In this document: positions 1 through 5,094 of the stretch, piece by piece
How positions within the stretch are numbered: the stretch's first letter is position 1
Layout: every line of letters starts with the position of its first letter
Assembly: GCA_964555565.1 (NCBI GenBank)
Contig: CAZKTF010000189.1
Coordinates: 1 to 7,165 of the forward strand
Source: CAZKTF01 sp964555565
GTDB lineage: Bacteria; Planctomycetota; JAJSAM01; JAKLKS01
DNA length: 7,165 bases
Reading direction: 5' to 3'
Translations under genes and position numbers: made by a program
Notes under the pieces: generated by a model
Databases searched by the model: none
Told to the model about the DNA's origin: nothing
The model's input: only the letters and a program-made list of their open reading frames with translations

Positions 1-1218
1 TCGCTCCTCGCCTGGGTCAAGGCCCTGGGGGTCCTCGCGCTGGCGCGGAGGCTCGAGGCCCTGGGGGCCGGGCCCGTCGTGGCGGCTTGGTGGGTCGCCT
101 CGGAGGACCACGACCTGGCCGAGGCGGGGGACGTCCTCCTCGCGCCGGGGCTCACGGGGGCGGACCTCCTCCCCCCCGGGGACGGCGGGCGGCGCTGGCT
201 CCGGGCGGTGCCGGCCCCCGGGGCACGGGACCTGGCGGAGCGCTTCCGCGGCTCGGGGCATGCGGCGGAGGTGCTTCCGCCGTTCCTCCCGTCCGAGGGG
301 GCGGACCTCGGGCGCGCCGCGGCCGAGGCCTTCGCGCGGCTGCTGGGGGACCGGGGCCTCGTGGTCCTGGAGCCGCAGGCCGTGGCGGGGTTCGCGCGGG
401 GCCTGTTCCAGAGGGAGGTCCGCCGGCCGGGCGAGCTCGGGGGCCTGGTGCGGGCCGGGAACGCGGAGGTCCGGGCCGCGGGCTTCGGGCCGGCGCTCGC
501 GGACCCCGAGGGGCCGCTCCACTTCCGCGTGGACGCCGCGGGCCGCCGCACGCGCGGAGGCGGGACGGAGGAGGACCTCGGGGACCCCGCGTCGCGCCTC
601 TCCTCGGACGTGGCGCTCCGCGTACTGGTGCAGGACGCGGCCCTGCCGGTGGCCGCCCAGGTGGCCGGTCCCTCGGAGACGGAGTACCTGGCCTCGCTCG
701 TCCCGGTGCGGCGCGCGGCCGGCGTCTTCGTCCCCGCGGCGATCCCCCGGCCCGGGGTCACGGTGCTCGAGGCGCGCGTCGAGGAGGCGCTGCGGGACTT
801 CGGGATCGACCTCGCGGCCCTCTACGGCCGCGGGGCCGCGGCCCTGGCCGCGCGGCGGGGCGAGGGGGAGGACCCGCTCGCGCAGGCGGCGGGGCGGCTC
901 CGCGCCTCCCTCGCGGAGGCCGTCGGGGACCCCGGGCGCCTCGGGCCCTCGGTGCGCCGGCGCGCGGCGTCGGCGACGCGGGCCCTGGAGGAGCTGGAGG
1001 CCGCGGCAGCCCGCGCGCGGGAGGAGGCGCAGGGCCTCGGGGAGGCGCGTCGGCGGAAGGTCCTCGACGCCCTCCTCCCGGGCGGGGTCCCCCAGGAGAG
1101 GCGGTGGGGGCTGCTCCCCCTCCTCCTCCGCCACGGGCCGTCGCTCCTCGGCCTGCTCGAGGAGGCCTGCGCCGGGCCGGAGCCCGGGCATCGCGTCGTC
1201 AGGCCTCCCGACCGTTAG
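1..1218 (+). CDS. bshC: Bacillithiol synthase BshC (cysteine-adding enzyme), 5'-truncated by window edge
   Basis: Last enzyme of bacillithiol synthesis: adds cysteine to GlcN-malate in the cytoplasm. The frame is open from base 1 and 405 residues are visible. Family members are about 540 residues, so roughly 130 N-terminal residues lie outside the window. Family landmarks in order: the WWVASEDHD stretch (visible residues 30-38, like FWIAGEDHD of Bacillus BshC), VVLEPQ before the Rossmann-like core, the LSSDVALRVLVQD and GPSETEY region (GPSETEY at 223-229), an alanine/arginine/glutamate-rich coiled coil, and the C-terminal LLPGGVPQERRWGLLPLL motif typical of BshC. It ends with TAG 47 bases before bshB1 and is followed by the other two pathway genes, which supports the call. 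An internal GTG at 79 is only the first start-like codon in the window, not the true start. Identification rests on remembered family motifs, not on a search. Confidence 0.94.
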   Translation, partial: SLLAWVKALGVLALARRLEALGAGPVVAAWWVASEDHDLAEAGDVLLAPGLTGADLLPPGDGGRRWLRAVPAPGARDLAERFRGSGHAAEVLPPFLPSEGADLGRAAAEAFARLLGDRGLVVLEPQAVAGFARGLFQREVRRPGELGGLVRAGNAEVRAAGFGPALADPEGPLHFRVDAAGRRTRGGGTEEDLGDPASRLSSDVALRVLVQDAALPVAAQVAGPSETEYLASLVPVRRAAGVFVPAAIPRPGVTVLEARVEEALRDFGIDLAALYGRGAAALAARRGEGEDPLAQAAGRLRASLAEAVGDPGRLGPSVRRRAASATRALEELEAAAARAREEAQGLGEARRRKVLDALLPGGVPQERRWGLLPLLLRHGPSLLGLLEEACAGPEPGHRVVRPPDR

Positions 1219-1232
1219 GATCGCGAGCACCC

Positions 1233-1245
1233 GGGGACTGTCCCC
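1233..1245 (+). promoter_or_regulatory. Small intercistronic palindrome between bshC and bshB1
   Basis: GGGGAC and GTCCCC flank a single T; as RNA this folds as a five-pair stem with a three-base loop. It sits in the 47-base bshC-bshB1 gap, upstream of the bshB1 ribosome-binding site. No U-run follows, so it is not a convincing terminator. It could influence mRNA processing or translation of bshB1, or be chance in G+C-rich sequence. Confidence 0.3.
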
Positions 1246-1256
1246 TCTGGGAATCT

Positions 1257-1262
1257 GGGAGG
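1257..1262 (+). promoter_or_regulatory. Ribosome-binding site of bshB1
   Basis: GGGAGG lies three bases before the ATG at 1266, closer than the usual 5-9 bases. No other plausible in-frame start exists nearby, and the protein reaches the AHPDD motif at residues 14-18 as expected, so this site supports the ATG at 1266. Confidence 0.6.
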
Positions 1263-1265
1263 GCC

Positions 1266-1997
1266 ATGCGCAAGGAACCGCACGCGGACGTCCTCGCCGT
1301 CGGGGCGCACCCTGACGACGTCGAGCTCTCCATGGGCGGCTTCCTCCTGCGGCTCCGCGACGCGGGGAAGTCCGTGGCGCTCCTCGACCTCACCCGCGGC
1401 GAAGGGGGCACGCGGGGGACGCCGGCCCTCAGGGCCCGCGAGGCGCGCGCCGCCGCGAGGATGCTCGGCGCCGTGGAGCGGACGACGCTCGACTTCGGGG
1501 ACGGTCGCCTGGAGCCGGCGCTCGAGGTGCGCCGCGCGGTCGTCGCCGCCATCCGCAGGCACCGCCCCTCGCTCGTGCTGGCCCCGCACTGGCGCGACCT
1601 CCACCCGGACCACGCCGCGGCGGGGACGGCCGTGCGCGCCGTGCGCTACGTCTGCGGGATGCCCCGGTGGAGCCCCGGCCCGCACCCCCCCCACCGCCCC
1701 GCGGCGTTCCTGTTCTCGATGCACCACACGGAGTTCCGCCCCTCGCTCGTGGTGGACGTGACCGCGGCCTGGGAGAGGAAGGTGTCCCTCATCCGCTGCT
1801 TCGGGTCGCAGCTCCACGACCCGCGCTCGCGGGAGCCCTCCACCAGCATCGCGTCCGAGGACTTCCTCCCCCGCTGGGAGGCGCGCCACCGCTGGTTCGG
1901 GTCGCGGATCGGCGTCGCCTTCGGGGAGCCCTACTTCCACGAGGGCCCGCTCGGGGTCCTCGACCCCGCGCTGCTGGCCGGGGGGCCGCTGCGGTGA
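1266..1997 (+). CDS. bshB1: Bacillithiol biosynthesis deacetylase BshB1 (PIG-L/LmbE family)
   Basis: Zinc-dependent deacetylase that removes acetate from GlcNAc-malate to give GlcN-malate, the second step of bacillithiol synthesis. It has 243 residues, close to the usual 235-240. Seen: the PIG-L signature AHPDDVE at 14-20 (His15 and Asp18 as zinc ligands, Asp17 as catalytic base by family precedent), GG at 24-25, the LTRGEGGTRGT loop, HPDH at 113-116 (second His completing the zinc site), and the BshB1-type C-terminal region with CFGSQLHD and GEPYFHEGPLGVLDP. The ATG at 1266 follows GGGAGG. The stop overlaps the start of bshA in GTGA, implying translational coupling. A mycothiol-type or general LmbE deacetylase is the alternative, but position between bshC and bshA makes BshB1 much more likely. 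An open extension of this frame back to 87 runs antiparallel to nothing useful and overlaps bshC, so it was not taken. Confidence 0.95.
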   Translation: MRKEPHADVLAVGAHPDDVELSMGGFLLRLRDAGKSVALLDLTRGEGGTRGTPALRAREARAAARMLGAVERTTLDFGDGRLEPALEVRRAVVAAIRRHRPSLVLAPHWRDLHPDHAAAGTAVRAVRYVCGMPRWSPGPHPPHRPAAFLFSMHHTEFRPSLVVDVTAAWERKVSLIRCFGSQLHDPRSREPSTSIASEDFLPRWEARHRWFGSRIGVAFGEPYFHEGPLGVLDPALLAGGPLR

Positions 1998-3115
1998 AGA
2001 TCGGCATCTCCTGCTGGCCCACCTTCGGAGGCTCGGGGGCCGTCGCCACGGAGCTGGGGATCGCGCTCGCCGACCGCGGGCACGAGGTCCACTTCATCAC
2101 CTACGCCCCGCCCTTCCGCCTCCCGGACCTCCGCACCGACATCCGCTTCCACGAGGTGACGGTCTCCGCCTACCCGCTGTTCCGCTACCCGCCCTACGAC
2201 GCGGCGCTGGCGGCCAAGATGGCCGAGGTCTCCGAGAGCGCGGGCCTGGACCTCCTCCACGTCCACTACGCCATGCCCCACGCCGTGGCCGCGCTCCTCG
2301 CCCGGGAGCTCCTCCGCGGCGGCGGGCCCCGGATCGTGGCCACCCTCCACGGGACCGACATCACGGTGGTGGGCGCCGACCCGGCCTACCGCCGGATCAC
2401 CTGCTTCGCGATCGACCGCGTGGACGGGGTCACCGCGGTCTCCCGGTGGCTCGCGGAGGAGACCGCGCGCGAGTTCGCCACGCGCCGCCCGATCCGCGTG
2501 GTCCCGAACTTCGTGGACCTGGAGCGCTTCCGGCCCGGCGGCGAGCCGGGGGTGCGCGCGACGCTCGCGCGCCCGGGCGAGGCCCTCCTCGTCCACATCT
2601 CCAACTTCCGCCCGGTGAAGCGCCTCCGCGACGTGATCGCGGTCTTCGCCGCCGTGCGGAAGGACCGCCCGGCGCGCCTCGTCCTCGTGGGGGACGGCCC
2701 CGACCGCGCGGGCGCCGAGGAGGAGGCGCGGCGGCTCGGCGTGGCGAAGGACGTGGCCTTCCTCGGGGAGCAGGCGGGGATCGAGGGCCTCCTCGGCGTG
2801 GCCGACCTCTTCCTCCTCCCGAGCGACCGGGAGTCCTTCGGCCTCGCCGCGCTGGAGGCCATGGCCTGCGGGGTCCCCGTGATCGGGACCGACACCGGCG
2901 GCCTCCCCGAGGTCGTCGAGGACGGGAAGACCGGCCACCTCTGCACGCCGGGGGACACCGCCTGCATGTCCGCCTTCGCCACGGAGCTCCTCGCCGACCC
3001 CGCCCGCCACGCGGCCTTCCGCGCCGCCGCCCGCGCCGCGGCCGGGCGCTTCGACCGCGCGAAGGTCGTGGACGCCTACGAGGCCGTGTACCGCGAGGTC
3101 GGGGCGGGGAAGTAG
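1994..3115 (+). CDS. bshA: N-acetyl-alpha-D-glucosaminyl L-malate synthase BshA (GT4 glycosyltransferase)
   Basis: Catalyses the first committed step of bacillithiol synthesis: transfer of GlcNAc from UDP-GlcNAc to L-malate. It has 373 residues, against about 377 for Bacillus BshA. Seen: N-terminal KIGISCWPTFGGSG (GGSG at 12-15, the start of the first Rossmann domain), EVHFITYAPPFRL, HVHYAMP at 89-95, TLHGTDI from 117, ISNFRPVKR at 202-210 opening the second Rossmann domain, and the GT-B EX7E signature Glu280...Glu288 in ESFGLAALE, followed by ACGVPVIGTDTGGLPEVV for nucleotide-sugar binding. The start is GTG at 1994, because the protein then begins exactly at the family N-terminus and overlaps the bshB1 TGA as GTGA. 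Only a G-run precedes it and not a strong ribosome-binding site, consistent with coupled translation. The longer open frame back to 1667 lies within bshB1 and is rejected. No hairpin terminator is visible after the TAG. Confidence 0.97.
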   Translation: MKIGISCWPTFGGSGAVATELGIALADRGHEVHFITYAPPFRLPDLRTDIRFHEVTVSAYPLFRYPPYDAALAAKMAEVSESAGLDLLHVHYAMPHAVAALLARELLRGGGPRIVATLHGTDITVVGADPAYRRITCFAIDRVDGVTAVSRWLAEETAREFATRRPIRVVPNFVDLERFRPGGEPGVRATLARPGEALLVHISNFRPVKRLRDVIAVFAAVRKDRPARLVLVGDGPDRAGAEEEARRLGVAKDVAFLGEQAGIEGLLGVADLFLLPSDRESFGLAALEAMACGVPVIGTDTGGLPEVVEDGKTGHLCTPGDTACMSAFATELLADPARHAAFRAAARAAAGRFDRAKVVDAYEAVYREVGAGK

Positions 3116-3141
3116 GATCCGCTCCGGTCGTGGCGCGAAGA

Positions 3142-3179
3142 GGACTAGACAGGTCTGACTATAGGGACTAGACTAGTCC
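3142..3179 (+). repeat. GACTA box cluster with 15-base palindrome (probable antitoxin operator)
   Basis: GACTA occurs on the + strand at 3143, 3157, 3166 and 3171 and inverted (TAGTC) at 3174-3178. The 9-mer GGACTAGAC is repeated exactly at 3142-3150 and 3165-3173. GGACTAG-A-CTAGTCC at 3165-3179 is a perfect inverted repeat about one central base. The 40 bases 3141-3180 are only 50% G+C in a far more G+C-rich region. Its place immediately before a toxin-antitoxin pair matches the usual autoregulatory operator bound by the antitoxin or the toxin-antitoxin complex. That role is inferred from context. Confidence 0.6.
3146..3174 (+). promoter_or_regulatory. Predicted sigma-70-type promoter of the toxin-antitoxin operon
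   Basis: TAGACA at 3146-3151 matches five of six bases of the -35 consensus. TAGACT at 3169-3174 matches four of six of the -10 consensus, including the key TA...T positions. The spacer is exactly 17 bases. Initiation 6-7 bases after the -10 box would fall at about 3181-3182, on the antitoxin ATG itself, so the mRNA would be leaderless. In agreement, no ribosome-binding site precedes the ATG. The -10 box lies inside the palindrome at 3165-3179, so a bound repressor would block it. Confidence 0.5.
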
Positions 3180-3181
3180 GC

Positions 3182-3478
3182 ATGAAGAGCATCACCCTGA
3201 CCGAGGCGAAGGCGAGGCTGAGCGAGGTCCTCCGGAGGGTCAGGCGGGGCGAGAGCGTTCTCATCCTGTACCGGGGGAACCCCGTCGCCCGGCTCGAGCC
3301 GGTCGGGGCCGAACACGGCCGGGACGAGGATCGGCTCCGGGACCTGGAACGGAGGGGAGTGATCCGGCGCGGCCGGCGGCGGCCGGACCCGCGGCTGCTC
3401 TCCGTTCCGCTCCCGCGTCCCGCGAAGGGAGGGAGCGTGCTGGAGGCCCTCCTCGAGGAGCGGCGGGAGGGGCGGTGA
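3182..3478 (+). CDS. Type II antitoxin, Phd/YefM-like N-terminus with VapB-type toxin-binding tail
   Basis: Predicted antitoxin, 98 residues, neutralising the PIN toxin encoded next and probably repressing its own promoter. Residues 1-41 (ITLTEAKARLSEVLRRVRRGE, then RGNPVARLEPV) follow the Phd/YefM DNA-binding and dimerisation fold pattern. Residues 42-80 are a charged, arginine-rich linker (RRGVIRRGRRR). The tail ending SVLEALLEERREGR resembles the helix with which such antitoxins cover the active site of VapC partners. ATG at 3182 is the only sensible start and lacks a ribosome-binding site (see the promoter at 3146). Its TGA overlaps the toxin GTG as GTGA, so antitoxin and toxin are translationally coupled. 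Family assignment is from motif pattern and gene pairing. Confidence 0.87.
   Translation: MKSITLTEAKARLSEVLRRVRRGESVLILYRGNPVARLEPVGAEHGRDEDRLRDLERRGVIRRGRRRPDPRLLSVPLPRPAKGGSVLEALLEERREGR
3465..3470 (+). promoter_or_regulatory. Ribosome-binding site of vapC inside the antitoxin gene
   Basis: GGGAGG lies four bases before GTG 3475, within the last codons of the antitoxin. It supports the GTG as the toxin start despite its overlap with the antitoxin stop. Confidence 0.6.
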
Positions 3479-3903
3479 GGTTCTGGGACGCTTCGGCGGT
3501 GGTCCCCCTCGTCGTGCAGGAGCGGGCGACCGGCGGCGCGCGCACGCTCCTGCGGGTGGATCCGGGGATGGTCGTGTGGTGGGCGACGGAGGTCGAATGC
3601 GCCTCCGCGATCTGTCGCAGGGGGCGCGAGGGGACGCTGACCCGTGAGGGCGTGACCCGGGCACTCGGGCTCCTCGATGGGTTCCGGGACGGCTGGAGCG
3701 AGGTGGAGCCCTCCGAGGAGGTCCGCCGGGCCGCCCGGCGGCTCCTCCGAACCCACCCGGTGCGCGCCGCGGACGCACTCCAGGTCGGTGCGGCCCTCGC
3801 GGCCGCGGGAAGCGTCCCCGACGCGCTGCCCTTCGTGTGCCTGGACCGGCGACTGGCGGACGCGGCAGACAGCGAGGGGCTCCGCGTCATCGTCCCGGGA
3901 TAG
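3475..3903 (+). CDS. vapC: VapC-type PIN-domain ribonuclease toxin
   Basis: Predicted metal-dependent endoribonuclease toxin, 142 residues, usual VapC size. The acidic PIN active-site residues can be placed: Asp5 in RFWDASAVV, Glu41 in TEVECASAI, Asp100 in VRAADALQVGAAL and Asp124 in FVCLDRRLADAA. The spacing and the surrounding AADALxxxAAL and FVxxDRRLAxAA motifs are those of intact VapC proteins, so the toxin is probably active. GTG at 3475 is preceded by GGGAGG and overlaps the antitoxin stop. The last 17 bases overlap the end of the convergent metallophosphoesterase gene. The RNA target (tRNA, rRNA or mRNA) cannot be read from the sequence. Confidence 0.93.
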   Translation: MRFWDASAVVPLVVQERATGGARTLLRVDPGMVVWWATEVECASAICRRGREGTLTREGVTRALGLLDGFRDGWSEVEPSEEVRRAARRLLRTHPVRAADALQVGAALAAAGSVPDALPFVCLDRRLADAADSEGLRVIVPG

Positions 3904-5050
3904 GGACCTGGAACTGGTCGAGGACCGCCCCGGGCGCGAAGCCCCGCGGCAGCGGGCGGGACGGGGCTTCGACCGCGAAGGCGCGGCCGCGGATCGAGTG
4001 CGCCCCCACCTCCAGCAGGACGAAGTGCAGAACCCCCTCGACGAAGGCGCGGGAGCCGGGGTCGCGGCGCGCGGGCGGGGCCTCGGTGTGGAAGGGCGCG
4101 CCTCCGCCCCCCGTGACGACGAAGAGCTGCGTCCGGCCCGTCGGGTCGCGCCTCTCGATCCGCTCGTAGGCGTGGGCGTGGCCGCAGAGGATGAGCGGGA
4201 CGGCGTGCCGGTCGAGGATCCCCTCGACGATCCGCTCCCGCGCCCAGGGGACCGGTCCGTCCTCCGCAGCCGACGAGAAGGGCGGGAGGTGGAGCGCCAC
4301 GATGGCCGGGACCCCGTCGGCCTCCGCGCGCGCGAGCGCCGCGTCGAGCCAGCGGAGTTGAGGACCGCCGGGCGGGATCGGGTCCGCGTCGAAGGCCAGG
4401 TCGGTGCCGGTGTCGAGGACGAGGAGGCGCAGGGGACCCGCGTCCACCGCGTGCCAGAGGGCCCCGGGGTCCCGTCCACCACCGCGCCCCGGCGCGCCGA
4501 ACAGGCGCGCGACCTCCGCGCGATCGAAGCGGTGGTAGAGGTCGTGGTTCCCGGGGACGAAGAGGAGCGGGACGCCGTCCCCGAGCCGGAGCGGCGCCGT
4601 GTCCTCGAGGAAGCCGTCGAACCCGTCGGGGTCCCGCGGCGGGTGGAAGGGCGCCAGCAGGGTCTGGTGGAGGAGCGCCGGGAACGGGACGAGCGTGAGG
4701 AGGGAGAAGGCCGGGTAGCCGCGCAGCGCCTGCGGCCAGAGGGGCACGGCCACCCCGAGCGGGCCCAGGTCGGGCATGTGCCCGACGGGGAAGCAGGAGA
4801 GCGCGTCCCCGGTGAAGACCACGAGGTCGGGCCGCGCGGCCCGGATCGCCTCGACGACGGCGCGGTGGGCCGCGCGGTCCCCGCGGGTGTCGCCGTACAC
4901 CGCGACCCGGAGCGGGCGGTCCGCCGGGGCGGGCGCGAGCGGGACGCTGGCCCGGCCCGTCCCCGGGTCGAGCCACCGGTCCGACGCCGCCCGGTGCGGC
5001 GCCGCGCACCCGGCAACCACTCCAGCGAGAGCGGTGAAGCTTAGGACCAA
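3887..5050 (-). CDS. Predicted lipoprotein, calcineurin-like metallophosphoesterase
   Basis: Predicted exported binuclear-metal phosphoesterase; substrate unknown. With the TTG start at 5050 it has 387 residues. Residues 1-15 form a hydrophobic segment ending in the lipobox VAGC (Cys15), suggesting lipid anchoring, but there is no positively charged n-region. Metallophosphoesterase motifs are complete and in order: YGDTRGD (52-58), TGDALS (80-85), GNHD (167-170), ALHLPPFS (252-259) and CGHAHAYER (289-297), the last resembling purple acid phosphatases. A proline-rich hydrophobic stretch (about 92-140) separates the second and third motifs. The start is uncertain: no in-frame ATG or convincing GTG lies between the end of the upstream gene and the signal sequence. 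Alternatives are CTG at 5098 (overlapping the upstream TGA) and ATC at 5089, which has GAAAGGG nine bases before it. It is co-directional with the upstream regulator gene and convergent with vapC. Confidence 0.85.
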   Translation of the reverse strand: MVLSFTALAGVVAGCAAPHRAASDRWLDPGTGRASVPLAPAPADRPLRVAVYGDTRGDRAAHRAVVEAIRAARPDLVVFTGDALSCFPVGHMPDLGPLGVAVPLWPQALRGYPAFSLLTLVPFPALLHQTLLAPFHPPRDPDGFDGFLEDTAPLRLGDGVPLLFVPGNHDLYHRFDRAEVARLFGAPGRGGGRDPGALWHAVDAGPLRLLVLDTGTDLAFDADPIPPGGPQLRWLDAALARAEADGVPAIVALHLPPFSSAAEDGPVPWARERIVEGILDRHAVPLILCGHAHAYERIERRDPTGRTQLFVVTGGGGAPFHTEAPPARRDPGSRAFVEGVLHFVLLEVGAHSIRGRAFAVEAPSRPLPRGFAPGAVLDQFQVPIPGR

Positions 5051-5094
5051 CCACGGTGTGGGGCCGTGCCCGATGCTCGACGGGGAGATGGCGT

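Noticed and set aside
87..1265. Long open frame upstream of and in frame with bshB1
   Set aside because: It overlaps bshC in another frame, and its translation is almost only Gly, Pro, Arg and Ala, typical of shadow frames in G+C-rich DNA.
1667..1993. N-terminal extension of bshA
   Set aside because: It lies inside bshB1, is proline/arginine-rich, and the BshA family N-terminus starts exactly at GTG 1994.
1931..3010. Open frame of 359 residues opposite bshA
   Set aside because: Antisense shadow rich in Gly, Glu, Val and Arg without any domain pattern; bshA in this region has all family motifs.
3145..5016. Open frame of 623 residues on the - strand across the toxin-antitoxin region and the phosphoesterase
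   Set aside because: Low-complexity Arg/Ser/Pro/Thr translation; it covers several genes with recognisable proteins in other frames.
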